Assembly: GCF_005239225.2 (NCBI RefSeq)
Contig: NC_133300.1
Span: forward strand, 9,515,875-9,579,874
Length of the DNA stretch: 64,000 nucleotides
Source of the DNA: Populus alba
Taxonomy: Eukaryota; Streptophyta; Magnoliopsida; Malpighiales; Salicaceae
Direction of reading: 5' to 3'
Part shown: piece after piece, positions 34,086-47,033 of the stretch
Position numbering within the stretch: position 1 is the first letter of the stretch
How the letters are laid out: the number at the start of each line of letters is the position of its first letter
Translations under genes and position numbers: made by a program
The notes under the pieces: generated by a model
Told to the model about the DNA's origin: nothing
Databases searched by the model: none
The model's input: only the letters and a program-made list of their open reading frames with translations

Positions 34086-35560
34086 TTCGAGATCTACATG
34101 CACTTGTTTTTGGTTAGTAGAACGGGTTACAGACATAAATCGTCAAGAAAACTCAAAAGAAACCAGCCACATAAGAGATTTAAAATGGTGTAAATTGAAT
34201 GAAAATCCTATGCTAGAACACATAAGAGATTTATTAGTGATTAATAAAATGTCAATTTATATTCTGAATATTTATCTCTTGTTACGTTGATTAGTTAGCA
34301 AATTTGTTGTATAACTAATCCTAACCATCAAACAACCACATTGTCCACACTAATAATTTAATTCAATGACAACCTTAAGAACTAGATAAATTGATTAATC
34401 TAGACAACATAATTGTCTGCAATTTATGTTTGATTTGTTCGAATGTTCTCCCTAAGATTAATAACGTAGTTCCGCCACAATTATAAACTCAGTTGCTTCA
34501 CAAGTTTATATACCGCAACTCTGGTTTTGATAGCAAATTTAGCAATAAATTGATCACAATAATAACTTAGATTCCACTCTAGCAATTAAAATAAATAATC
34601 ATATGAAATAAGCATAAGAGAACAAACATATTCATTCACCATATAAACTGAAAAGAAAAGGTAAAATAATTCTCATCGTTCTTGAAATCCGAAGGTTTTT
34701 GTGTCCTTGCAACCAAGAAAAAACGTTTAGCCTTGGATGTCTATTGAACAAATAATAAAAAAAGAAAGAAGAATGCATGATTTTGGGTTTTTTAGAGGAA
34801 GGTGCATTTTTTTTCTTTCTTTTTTATATCCCAGGAAACCCTAATCTCTGTTCTACAAAAATAGTCATTTTTTAAGTAGACAATTTACATTTAAGTAGTT
34901 TAATAACTATTTTTTTAAAAATGGAGAAATAACCTTACATAAAATCTTCAAGCTTTGACTTTTGACTTAGAGGAGCTAAATTGTTGAAATAAAGACTTGA
35001 ATATCGGTTTGGATGCTTTGAGATGTAATTTGGATTTGTTTCTTCACAAAACCTGTCTATTGGCAGAATTCATATGTCATCTTAGAAAAATCATATCTCT
35101 CTTATATGAGCTCTTTTTCTGCAGAAAGTTGATAGGCTGATATCTCTTTGAGTCAAGAATCCAAAAACAATGAGTTTGCATCAAATGGACTTTTTTAGCT
35201 CAAGATATTCAAGTTGGAATGATCAAAGGTCAACATTAGTAGAATGCAAGATTTGACTTTGAAGACTTTGATTTCCATGCTCTTTGTTTTTATATTTTTC
35301 TTTCCATATATGTATAGAAAGGTATGGGTGTTAGCTTTCTAATGCAATTAGAATCACTTTGTTTTGACTTCTAGAGCTCAAGCTCTCAACACAAAATATC
35401 GATCAGAGGTCAAATCTATCAATTATCTCTAATTTAGTTCTTTTTTAATCTTACATCCAAAAGTGCATTCAAAACATAAAATAAAGAATATCAAGACATT
35501 TTATTTATAAAACATAGGTAAAATACTAAGTAAATGTGGGTAAAACTCTTAAATAATCTA
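34086..35560 (-). repeat. Degenerate LTR-like sequence related to the solo LTR at 57288-58931
   Basis: From about 34240 to 35400 the minus strand follows the + strand of the solo LTR. Shared phrases include the one around CTTGCAACCAAG and CCTTCGGATTTCAAG (inverse here), the tract about a non-constant TAACTTAGATTCC, and GTATAACTAGCCC-type sequence. Both ends are unclear. The 34039-34290 open frame has no recognisable features. Confidence 0.55.
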
Positions 35561-35574
35561 GCTGCATCGGGTTG

Positions 35575-35825
35575 CTTGGAATAATTAGACCACTTACGAG
35601 ATTCCTCACATTTTATAATCAGGCAGGTCGACTGGAACAATTAGACCACTCGTAAAATTCTTCGCATTCTTCTTCCTATTGGGTAGGCCACCTAGAACAA
35701 TTAGATCACTTGCGACATTCCTCGCATTTCATCATTGGGCAGGTAGCCTGGAATAATTAGACCACTTGCGACATTTCTTGCATTTTACTATCGGGCAAGT
35801 TGTCTAGAACAATTAGACCATTTAA
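35575..35825 (+). repeat. Tandem array in Tat element 3 3' UTR (~65-70-bp units)
   Basis: Four units carry GGCAGGTCGACTGGAACAAT followed by TAGACCACTTGCGACATTCC or close variants. GGTC and GACC enclose 14 bases in the clearest unit. The layout and motif match the arrays at 8388 and 16495. Confidence 0.8.
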
Positions 35826-35939
35826 AAAAAACAAAAAAAAAATCAATCAAAATAAAAGAGGAAGGGTTTTCACACTTATTTTTCTTTACAAAACTTACTA
35901 TGTAAAGTCAAAAGAAATTGAATTTTCTGATACCTTTGC

Positions 35940-35967
35940 ACCATAAGCATTGTAAATAGGAGGCAAA
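35940..35967 (+). other. Polypurine tract region of Tat element 3
   Basis: TAAGCATTGTAAATAGGAGG precedes the LTR start, corresponding to the segments before LTRs 1 and 2. Confidence 0.6.
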
Positions 35968-38123
35968 TGTTATAACATAATTTTGGCATGTTGGTTTTTA
36001 ATCTTATTTGGATTTTGGAGTTATTTTTATGAGTTTGGCATGTGAAGAGACTTTGTAAATTAATTGCTAAAGATAAGAAAGTTTGTAGTTTATATTTTGG
36101 ACCTAGTTTCTTGTGATAGTTTTTTTGCCAAGTTAAAGTTCCAAAACAAGAATTCTTTTTGGACCTTGAATCAGACCTACAAACTCGAGCTAGAATCCTT
36201 CGCAATGGGATTCTCTACTTCCACACTAGATATTCAAATGGGAATATCTTAGCATTATGATATCGAAATAAGGCGAGTGAAAAATCTAAATTCATCTACA
36301 TATCCAAGATTACAACTTTCATGTAGGACTCCAAGTTAGATAAAATCTTTTTGAAGGATAAAATCTGAATCAATCGGGTTGGTCGAAATAAGTGTCTTGG
36401 TCTAATTCAGAAACTAACAGTGTCGAGCATCCCAATATAGCTGAGCGTCTGATATAAAATGGTAGGCCTTAAGACCTTAGAAAGGTACAGATCAAGCTTT
36501 TAATATGTCATGAATGAAAATATATAGCTAGGATAGTCGAATATTGCACGAAACTAAATCAGAATCAAAGTCTAAATTGCAATAGAGTTGATATTATAAC
36601 AAAAATTATTACAACAACATAATCAATTTTCAACACAAATTCTAAGAGATTTATCCAAATTTAAAAATAAGATAAAAAAAGAACAAATTGAGTATCTCAA
36701 GGACTCCTAATTAGCGTAAAATAAGAGAGATTTCAGCAGCAAGAGAAGGAGGCCATTATAAGAAACCTTGGGGAAGACATTAATATAGAGGAGGGAGAAT
36801 GCCAAACAAAAAAGGGAGAAGAAGAAAACCTAAAGCCTATTATCCCTATGGGCTCCCCCCATCTTCACCATGTTTTAATGGTCATAAGCTCCATCTTCCC
36901 CTGACCAAGAACTTTAATTCCTTTATGTTACCACATTCACATCCTTTCAAAAGACCATCTTTCATCTCCCTCATCTCATAAACCCGGCAAAAGAGAACCC
37001 CATAGCCTCAATTTTAACTTGCCTCTCTCTCAGCCCCGCCTGATAACATTTAGAAAGCCAAAGCCTCATTCCTCTCCTCTTTTAGCTTCTCCCCATCACC
37101 ACTAGATTCTCCCCCACAGTCCAGCAACTTCTCTTAAGACCAGCCATAACAACGTTCCAAATAATAATAAAAAAAATAGCTTTGCTTCACATTCTAAATA
37201 GTCAGCTCTTCTCTGCGTCCTACACTAGCACACAGCCATCACCAACAATCATAGTTCATCTATGCACCGTAAGTATGCATCAACCATAGCTGTAGTAACC
37301 TTCTCTTCTCAATAAGGATAGGGGATGCGAAGGACAACAGGTAAAAAAATCAAAGAAAGAGGATGAGAACGAACAAAGGAGAAGGAAACATGAGACAAAC
37401 AAAAGGGACAAACATAGACAGAAATGTAAAGGAGAATAGGGGGTAGCACAAAAAAAGAAGAAGTAGAGGAGAGAGTTTCTTTTTAGCCAACAACCTCATG
37501 CCTTGATCACCATCGTCCTCGGCTTGCAGCGACTAGGTAAGTTCCTTTTCTTTCCTTGTTTGCAAATTGTTGCATACATGCATCAATGGTTTTTTCTCTC
37601 TCTCCTTTTTTTCTTATAAAAAATTTGAGACCGAACTACATAAATAATAAAAAAAAACATAAAAAAGGAAAAATAGTTTCCGTTTCTTTTAATACAAATT
37701 TTTCAGATTTATTCATTGGCGCTAGAGTTAGGAATACTATATTTTTTTGGATTTATGCAATATTTACCTACACCAGAGTTGGAAATATTCATAGGTACTA
37801 TTCATGAACACTGGAGTCAGGAACATGATAAGAAGAACAAAAAAAAGGAGAGGAGAACAAATTCTTAGCAATATAAAATAAAACCAGCAATCCAGCCTGT
37901 CTTAGGCAGGACGCTTAAGGGGTGATAGTGTATCTTCCTTTTCACGTAACCAGTTTTGTATCATAGAACTTTTATTGACCGGTTAGGGTTCTTAGTGACC
38001 ATAATATTAGGTGATGAATCCTTAAACTATACCTTTCCCCCTAAGAACAAGATGTCAAATATCTGTTCTTTTTTTTTTTTCAAATTTGTTTTTAATTGGT
38101 TGCCACGATGTCCGGGTGTGACA
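35968..38123 (+). repeat. Tat-type LTR 3
   Basis: It begins TGTTATAACATAATTTTGG and probably ends CCGGGTGTGACA at 38123, about 2.16 kb. The interior is AT-rich with a C-rich leader-like part (36800-37100). The small open frames in it are not supported as genes. The 3' end is inferred only from the CA and a GGTTGCCACGATGTC block similar to other Tat LTR ends. Confidence 0.5.
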
Positions 38124-40440
38124 CTATCTCTTGCCATTCTAAAGGTGTTCATCATGTAAGGTTTCTTCTTGATTTCTTGGTTGAAACATAGCTTTCCCTC
38201 TCATTCAATCTTTCACATGCATTTTATCAAGTCTAACACATTTATGTTTCCATTAACATGCTATAACATATATTCATACCTTTGATCTATAGTCACACAA
38301 ATTCTTCAGTGACATATAAGCACAATTCTGTTTTAGCTCAAGCATATTCTAAGACTTTAACAAGGTTATTCAAAGCATTTTATTACATTAATTTGCATTA
38401 TGTCCAGCCCTTTAATTTGGTCGGCCTCCCTTTAGGTTCTTACATTAAAAATCATTCATATTTTTTCATATTTCTTTTGTGAAATCTGCACTTGTGTCCT
38501 TTGATTCTTTAATCTACTCTAATCTTCTCATCTAGCTGTTAAATTTCAAGTTAAAGATGTAAGAACCTTAAACCTTTTATTTGAATTTCTCCCCCCCCCC
38601 TCTTTATCCAAATCATCAAGTAATAACCAACCAAGGAAATGATATCACCTTTACCTCACGGTTTTCAAACAATTTTAGGAAGGTTTGGTTATTTCTTCTT
38701 CTCTTCCTCACAGTTTTCTTCTCTCCTTCTCCTGCTATTCCAGCCGACCTTCTAGGCTCTTTTTTCTTCTATGTTTTCAACTATTCTTCTTTTCTCTAAC
38801 TCTCCCTTCCATCAAACACTCAAGGAAGAGACATGCAAGTTGGTTTGGTTCAGTTTTCCCTTAGAAAGGGGTGAGTTACTGTAGCTATGGCTCCGCCAAC
38901 TTTTGAAGAAGAGGAAAAGTCATCTCTTTTTCTCCCCCTTGTATTTATATCACTCATAAATGAGGTGGGGGTGTTTGGGGGCTGGTTAACATTGTTCCTA
39001 TTCTCTCTTTAGATAACCTAGGGTTGGCTTGCTCCTTCCCCAATTCCTACCTAGGATAGCCTGGTTTTCATCCTATAATTTCCACCTAGAGCAGACTAGT
39101 GTGTTTCCTTTAATTCTTTCTTAGCATAGGCCGACCTATTACTATTTACTTTTGGGTTTTACAAAGCGTCTGCTAAACCTAAGGAAACTTGGGCCTGATG
39201 TGATGCTATAACAAATATACTTGGGTTCAGCTGACAATTGAATCCAAGGAAACATGGGCTCATCGAGATGCTAAACCTAAAATACTTGGGTTTAGTAATC
39301 AATTGAACCCAAGTAATATACTAGATCCTAAACAATCATCTAAACTAAAAGTGTTATAGATTGGATAAACCTTCATACTTTTTTTATTCTCTATATTTGG
39401 TTACATCTCAGGTCTCAAGTATCTAGTGAATCCTACCTCTAGAATAATTATATAAATTATTCATGTCAGGGGTAACGATCTCCCTACACTTATAGATATA
39501 TAAAAGGTCTCTTAAGGGGCCTACCACACTTACCATATTATTAATGATATATAAGGCATACGTGTCCCTCATTAATGCCACTAAAAGCAAGGGATTTGTC
39601 AGTCATTTATTTGCTTGAAAATGACAAGGTTCAAGGGATATAAATATCCCCTAAACCATCCAAGCAACAGTTTAGAACCTACTTTTATTCTTAATAGCTT
39701 GCATATATGTTAGAGCATTAATCATCCTAAAATATAATAACAAACACCATCTATTTTTGGAATTTAAGGTTTTTTAAGTTATTTATTATCTTTATGATCT
39801 CATAAAGTTATTATTAACTTTATAATCAGAGAGTTTTTAAGTCTCTTGATTTTAATTGTTTTTGCACGCACTTAGGTTTTTATCATTAATTTGGTGCTTC
39901 CAAAGATAAGGAGAAGAAAATTGTTTACCTAGACATCTTGATTTATCATTAACCACAAACTAAATAACTTGTTACATAAACATTTTGGGTTTTGGTATAT
40001 CATAAAAAAAAGCATATCAATAATTAGAAAATTTTATAATTATTTTAAAATCTAACCAATTAAATTATTACACATAAAAAAAACACTATATCTATCACTT
40101 TTCTTTTGTGTATTTTAAAAAACAAACCTATTTTTTAGAGGAAAAAATTCATATATGCCTGCGTGATTAAGCATGTTGAAGTTCAGGAACCCAATGGTGA
40201 TGTAGGTTTATTTTTAAGACATCAAATTAACAGTTACATAGAAAAAAAAAACCAGTGTATGGAATTTTCAATAATGGCAGAATTGAAAGTTATGATACTC
40301 ATTAACTTACAAATTATCCACGAAACTGCCAAAATTATTTCATATAATTTATTAACGTTACGAAATGGTCACTTCCAATTCTCTGACGTCACAGCGAAGT
40401 TAAAGACAACACCTAGATTCTATTGAAAACAACAACCGTG
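38124..40440. other. Intergenic stretch upstream of the kinase gene
   Basis: AT-rich, with no supported gene. At 39380-39720 there are features typical of an LTR fragment, such as GATATATAAAAGG near 39505 and GGGATATAAATATCCCC near 39637, but no pair was found. The open frames at 38282, 38581 and 40163 show no domain. Confidence 0.4.
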
Positions 40441-40701
40441 TACGGTTGTACTTTAGGGTGTTGCTGTTTTTTATTTCCTTTAAAAAAATATTTACATTTT
40501 AATTTATGTTTTTTTCTAGGAAAGCGTGTAGAAATAATAATCTGAACTTGAACCCCCAAAAAAGACCTCTTCGTTCTTTTCTTTTTGGCTTGTATTTCCC
40601 AACGGAACAAACTCTCATTTCTGCATTTCTTTTTAGAATATAAGCCGTTGTCAAGTTCACTAATTATTAGAAAATCACATTGTGGTTTTGTTTTTCTGGA
40701 A
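40441..40701 (+). promoter_or_regulatory. Upstream region / 5' UTR of the kinase gene
   Basis: The first ATG of the kinase is preceded by T-rich sequence typical of a plant leader. No clear TATA box was identified. The open frame 40585-40818 covers exon 1 but starts upstream of its ATG and is not the protein start. Confidence 0.3.
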
Positions 40702-43700
40702 ATGGGTTTTTGCCCTTGTTTCGGTTTTTCTAAAAGCAAGAAGGTGAAAAGCGATCATATCAAGAAACAGCCATCTTATGGTGAGTTTTGTCTGATAACC
40801 ATGTATTCTACGATGTAATCTCTAAATGATGTTTCTTTTTCTTACATTTTGTTTTTTTTTCGTGTCTAGAATTTTTTTGATTACATAGTTTTACGGTTCT
40901 TGATTTGATAGGCATGCATCATGGTTATGGGAATAACCAAATTTCGAAACCCCATATTGATTATGCATGGAAATTGTTTCACAAACACAATGCGGATTTG
41001 GGATGAGTGGATCTCTGAGAATTTGATAGTTTTAAGAGTTATCTCTTTTACGTTATCTTAGTTTGCCTTAGTCTACCAATTCTTTAGACTGTAAAACCCA
41101 TCATTTTTGCTAGAAATCTAGCCATCATTTCAGCATGTGATTTATGTTATTGAATGTAGTAGCAACTTCCTCTTTCAACCGTGTTTTGCTCCTTAGTGCT
41201 CTTTATTGTCTAGCTGCTAAATATAACTATAATTGTTGTGATAATTTGAATTTTGATTCATCTAGAGTACTAATTGATTCACTGTCGTTGCAGTGTGATC
41301 ATGCACAAAATTGCGGTGTCCTTTTTATGTGCTTTCCAGATTGTCTGGAATTTATGTAAATGCTATATCTGAAGGCAAGAGAATGATAAATATTTCTAAA
41401 TCAAATGCATGATAACATGGATCACATAATTGCAAGTTTCAATTTCACAATTGAAAAATATTTGTCATTTTTCAAGGCAATGTTATCTGCTGACCAGAAA
41501 TTTCTATAAGAAGTGAAATTTTCCGTTGGTTCTACTTTAGCACATCAACTGAAATTGTTAATCTGATAAAGGGAGCACGGATTCTTTCATGATGTTGAAA
41601 ACTTGCCTTACTATCTTATCTGTAGAGGCAAAAAAAATTATAGAGAAATACCATGCCTTTGTCATATGTTAAGTAGATTGTTTGATATACATGAACAACG
41701 CTAGTTCAGCAACCATTGTAACAAGTCTTAGTGTTTTTTTAATACATTTCTCTTCCAATGACCAGAAGAGTCTGCATATACCAGGAAATTGTTTTTGCTT
41801 CCATGTATGTCTCTTTTCTTCTTTTACATTTGTTTCCACCTTATACAAACTTTTCTCTTATTCATCGGAAAATCTTTAATGAAATCTTTTGATGTGATTT
41901 ACAAGAGATGCAATAAACTTAAAATGAGAATCCCTTTATTGATTTGGTTTAGCACTGAAGCTCTTCCTTCTCTAAAGCTGTTAGTTTGGCAGGTGCTTTA
42001 CAACTTTAATCAGTAATTTCAGTTGTGGGATTTTTCCTCAAATCTTAGTGCATGCCTTTTTCTAGGAAATCTATTTTGGAAAAAATCTTACACAGGATAC
42101 ATGCACGTTTTGTTATGGAGACTGGAAATATCTTTTAAGAGTGGAATAAAAGTAAAATTAGGATTGGAATGTACTTGATTCACATTGCTTCTGTAGGGTG
42201 CTTTCAAAGAGCCACCGCTTATAGGTAATCTGCTGTAGGTTGAGATGGTTAAACACATAATTTGCTCCTCTGGAATTTCGCACTGAACTTTCTTTCAAAC
42301 ATGTTCACTTCAAAAGTTTGATCTTTTTTCACTAAAATCGACACAGAACAAAGATTGGGAACAGTATCAAAAAAGAGTGTTGATTCAAGATTTAAATCAG
42401 CTGTTGTAAAAGATGGCCCCAGTGCTCATTTCTCTGCGACATTCACCTATGAAGAACTTTCATTTGCAACAAACAATTTTAGGTCTGAATCTTTAATTGG
42501 AAGAGGTGGATTTGGTGCTGTATTTAAAGGAAAATTAGAAAGCACTGGTCAGGTAAATTCGATTTGCTCAAAATACTTTCGATTTTCTTCCCCCATTATG
42601 GTACAAACAGAGGCTATTTTAGTTTCTTTTCTCATTTTCTCCCAATATTTTTTCTCGTGTTAATTCTTTTGAATTTGTTTTGACTAGTCTCTTTTTTCCT
42701 GGATCACACCTAATACGGTTGTAGCAGGTTGTAGCTGTTAAACAGCTAGATCCATCAGGTATCCAAGGCGACAAGGAGTTTCTGGTGGAGGTTCTCATGC
42801 TCTCCCTACTGCATCACCCTAACCTTGTCAACTTGATTGGTTTTTGTGCCGAAGGAGACCATCGTCTTCTTGTCTATGAATACATGCCTTTGGGATCCTT
42901 GGAAGATCGCCTTTTTGGTATATCTTCAATCTCCCTGCTTCCTTCCTTATAACATAATATATGGTTTTACTATAACGTCATTTGAAGCACCCTAGAGTAC
43001 CTAGACTTTGCAATGAAAAAAATTCACGACAGCTTATGATGGAACTTCTTTCATGGAAGGACCTACAAATTTCTCATTTAAAACACACAATTCACAGTAG
43101 AATCCATTTGAGTGATTAAATTACCTGATCTGAAAAAATGAAATTGTTGTTGGTTAGTGTCTATCTTACAACAAGGTTAAATACATGAAGGTATCTCTTA
43201 TCTAACCAAGTGAAATTTATAATTTTGAAAGTTACAAGAGTAAACAAGTTGGAATTCATGTCACAACATTTCATGTTTGTCACTAGCTTTGTACAGTGAA
43301 TCTAAGGGATGATGATTCTGCTTCATTTTACTGTCCATTATATCTGGTATGCTTTGGTTTTCTCTTCTTCCTTCTAGAAATAAGAAAGACAAGCAAACGA
43401 AAGCCAGTGAAACAGCATGAAAAGATATTTTCTGTACACTTCATGTTGTGCAACTCATATTTCCCATAAATAGTGCAGTAAAGATAGCATGTAATACCTT
43501 GCATAAATAGAGATGCCACGGAACATCTGCTGCCGTTTCCAAGTCTTTAATAATTTAGCATGAAGTCATGACATGTTATATGTGCAGATGTGACACCGCA
43601 TATGGAGCCTCTTGACTGGAATACAAGAATGAAGATAGCAGCGGGTGCAGCCAGAGGATTGGATTCTCTGCATTCTGCAAATCCCCCCGTCATATACAGG

Positions 43701-44625
43701 GACTTGAAAGCGTCTAACATATTATTGGAGGATGGTTTTAACCCAAAACTCTCGGATTTTGGACTTGCTAAATTTGGCCCGGTTGGTGATAAGTCCTATG
43801 TCTCCACCAGGGTCATGGGTACCTATGGTTACTGTGCTCCTGAATATGCATCATCTGGAAGGTTGACCATAAAGACTGATATCTACAGTTATGGAATTGT
43901 TTTGTTAGAGCTCATCACTGGACATAGAGCACTGGACGAGGTTAACGGTCATCAAGAATATCTTGTTAACTGGGTAATTCACATCCTATAATTCTACATA
44001 TTTGTCAGTTTGCCAAAACCAGTATGTATGCTTGTTAACTTTGCGAGGATTAGACACTAATTGAATAAAGTCACTATGCTTGATTAACATTAGATGTCTG
44101 CATCATCCTGCTTATTTTTCTTTATTGTCTTTAGATATGGTATGAGAATGTTTTTTGGCCTCCTCATAATGGATTATTGGTACATTTTTCTAATCATCTT
44201 TCATTATAGCGATTTTCTAATTCAAAATTTCATTTTGAATATAGGCGCTTCCCTTGATGAAAGACCACAACTTTTCAAGATTAGCTGATCCAATGCTGAA
44301 AGGCAAGTACTCAATGTCTGTCTTAAAGAAGGTTATAGAAGTGGCATCAATGTGTCTTGGTGAAAATGCCAATTCACGCCCTTCCTCGAGTGAATTGGTG
44401 CAAGCCATGGATTACTTGTTCTCTCGTAAAAATGAATCAAAGAAGGTAAAGAATGACTGTGCCAAATGGCCAGAGATTGACTTCTCCCCAAGTCACTCAA
44501 AAATGATATTAGACAAGGATTTAGATCGGGACCTTGCTGTGGCAGAGGCCAAGGTGTGGGGAGTGAAATGGAGAGAAAGGCGAGAACAAATTCAGCGAAG
44601 TATTTCTGATGAAGACAATAGGTAG
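40702..44625 (+). CDS. Receptor-like cytoplasmic kinase, subfamily VII (PBL-like), five exons
   Basis: Exons 40702-40780, 42347-42552, 42728-42917, 43588-43973 and 44245-44625 join in frame to 413 codons; all introns are GT-AG. The N-terminus MGFCPCFGF has Gly2 for myristoylation and Cys4/Cys6 for palmitoylation, so plasma-membrane anchoring is likely. The kinase domain spans about residues 77-350, with glycine loop [10 protein letters not shown] (77-86), Lys100 in VAVK, YRDLK (Asp197), DFG (Asp215) and APE (242-244). Known members relay signals from surface receptors, often in immunity. The protein C-terminus is basic and acidic tail sequence. Intron 1 is 1566 bp, the others 175, 670 and 271. 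This is the only intact host gene in the window. Assignment to one PBL number is not possible here. Confidence 0.93.
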
Positions 44626-44782
44626 GAGGAACCTACTAAAGAAACGCCCCCTCCCTCAAAGAAGATTTTGACTATTTAACTTAGTTTATAAACCAGGAGT
44701 TTAAGATCCTTCCCTGTAGTCTATTCCTTTGCCTTATTTTTAGACTAATTCTTTTTTTTTTTTTACCCTCTCTGCTTGGGTG

Positions 44783-44788
44783 AATAAA
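44783..44788 (+). terminator. Candidate polyadenylation signal of the kinase gene
   Basis: AATAAA lies about 158 bases after the stop codon, in a T-rich 3' region. Confidence 0.5.
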
Positions 44789-44799
44789 ATTCGGAGTGG

Positions 44800-46121
44800 A
44801 CAATAAATTTGAAGGCATTTCAAATTGGCCGGCTTGTCAAAGTATGGCAGAAGCTGATGGATTCATTGTAAGCTTGGCTCCTCGCCAAGAACTTGAGGTT
44901 TGGCATAATTTGCCGGTTGATTTTTTTATTTTTTATTTTTTATTTTTATCATCTTGGAAATGCAGTATATGCCATATAATTATGGTGGTTAGTGTATTGA
45001 CAGTTAAACGAAGTTTACGTTTAATTTCCCTTTCATAGCTACAAGTTTTTTTTTTTATTTTTTTAATTTCCAAGTATTTCCAAACTTAGGTTGGCCCAAG
45101 GAAGGTGTACAGGCCACAGGCCACAAAAGAAGAAGAAAAATATTGACAGGAATTGCATAGCTGGATGTTTATGGTTATTGCAGTTATTACTAACAACACT
45201 GAAAGAATAGAATTTATGGATTCATATGACTTAAAAGGGTAAACACCTAATGCACTGATCACATGAACAGTGTAAATTTTTTTTTTTTTTTTTCTTCTAA
45301 TTTTTTTAATTTTATTTTTAATACTTGATTTATTTTAAATTGACTTTCATAATTTATTTTGATTTTTTTTCTTTAAGATTATTATAATAGTAAACAAATA
45401 TCTTGGTATTTGGTTGGTATTTAATTTTGTACGATCATATTTTTGCTATCATATATTTAAGTGAAAATAGTTAATAAAAAACAGAGTTATTAAATCTAGC
45501 GGAATCCATGACCCTAGTCATGGATTTGAAAAATTAAGTTGTCAAATTCAAGTCGATCTAATATGTTGTCGTTTTAATATTAAAAAAAAAGTATTATCTT
45601 GAAATATTTTTTAAAGTCAATTCATGTTTTTATCGATTATCCAGGTAGCTTTAGAAATTATCAAATTGACTAGGTCACATCGGAACAAAAAAGTAATTTT
45701 AAAAAAACATAGTTTTTAAAACTAGAAGAGTCCATAACCCAGATGATAAGTTTGGTGGGTTAAGTTATGTAGCCCGAGTCAGTTTGATATGTCACAGTCT
45801 CAATAATAATAATAATAATATCATCTTGAATTTATTTTTTTTTAAATCGAACCACATTTTTATTAGTCATACAAGTTATCTTTGGATCTACTAGGTCAGT
45901 TGGATCATGTCTAGGCAACTCCCATATGTTTTAATTTGAAACTCGAGTTAAATAAAAAATTAGGTCAAGAGGTTTTAAAAATGAGTCGATAAACTAGATT
46001 TAATAATAATACCAAAAAGTTTATTGTAGTTTGAAAAACAAATTACATTAAAAAAATTTTGATCTAGCCCTAGCGTAGCATAAACAATAAACTAGTTTTT
46101 ATTAAATGAATTTTAATTTAA

Positions 46122-46125
<4 letters not shown>
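44800..46125. other. AT-rich 3' flank of the kinase gene with a duplicated segment
   Basis: No gene is supported. The segments at about 45490-45700 and 45705-45930 share a plan (TCCATGACCC / TCCATAACCC, TTAAGTT, GATCTAATATG / GTTTGATATG, ACTAGGTCA), so they look like an old tandem duplication. CTAGT at 46092-46096 could be a decayed Helitron end, but the hairpin before it is not intact. Confidence 0.35.

Positions 46126-46171
<46 letters not shown>
46126..46171. repeat. (TA)n microsatellite
   Basis: About 23 uninterrupted TA units. Confidence 0.95.
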
Positions 46172-46172
<1 letters not shown>

Positions 46173-46177
46173 TAATA

Positions 46178-46257
46178 CTCTAAAAGGTGTGGGAAAACTA
46201 ATGTAGCTTTCCCACACCTTTTACTTTCCCCATCGTTAATATATTTACTTATTAATA

Positions 46258-46293
<36 letters not shown>

Positions 46294-47033
46294 ACTGTTT
46301 TTTTTTCTTTTTAATTTTTTTTTTGTATTTTAAAGAATTTTTTTGTTTGATTTAGTTTATTAATGTTAATTTTTTTTATTTAATTACTAGATTTTCATGA
46401 TACGGATCCCATGTTTGATGGGTTAACCTGATTTGACGAGTTAACCCGGATTTTTTTTAATTATTTTTTTCATTTAGTTCAGTTTGTTAATGTTAATTTT
46501 ATTTCTATTTAATTATCAGACTTTCATGACACGTATCCTGAGCTTGACAGGTTAACTTGGTTTGATAAGTGAACCTAGTTAATTTTGGGTAAACCCATTT
46601 TTTTTTTATTTAGTTATCAAACTTTCATGACGCGAATCCCAGGTTTTATAGGATAACTTGGTTTAAAGGGTTAACCCAATTAATTCATTTTTTCTTTTTC
46701 TTTTTCTTCATTAGTTTTTTTTCTTCTTGTTGATATATTTTTTAAAATTAATCTATTTAATTATCTTACTTTTATGACACAACCTTATAGTCAGACCCAC
46801 ATCCAATATTCTCGGGTCTAGTATTGCAGTCAGGCTCACTTAAACTTGGGTCATATAACTTTAATATTATTATTAATATTATAAATATTACTCTTAGGTC
46901 AGGCGTTGCAGCCAAACCTAAGATTCTTGGGTATAACTTTGCAGAAAAACCCAAGATTTTTAAATCTTAGTCTTTTTCTATATTTTTTATGAAAAAAAAA
47001 TGACCCGTGGCATCGCGCGGGTCATGTAACTAG
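46178..47033 (+). mobile_element. Candidate non-autonomous Helitron
   Basis: The 3' end has the expected Helitron structure: a GC-rich hairpin with arms TGACCCG (47001-47007) and CGGGTCA (47018-47024), then a short spacer and CTAG (47030-47033) followed by T. The 5' end is proposed near TCTAAAAGGTGTGGG, which itself starts a 15-bp stem-loop (46182-46222), but the flanking base is C instead of A. The interior holds three ~110-bp units with TTTCATGACRCG and GGGTTAACC. There is no coding sequence. Confidence 0.45.

Noticed and set aside
36799..36981. 60-codon open frame with basic start
   Set aside because: Inside Tat LTR 3 with no recognisable family.
40163..40426. 87-codon open frame before the kinase gene
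   Set aside because: No domain, no splice or promoter support, and AT-rich intergenic composition.
46092..46096. Second Helitron 3' end (CTAGT)
   Set aside because: The hairpin expected upstream is not recognisable, so the four-base match alone is not enough.
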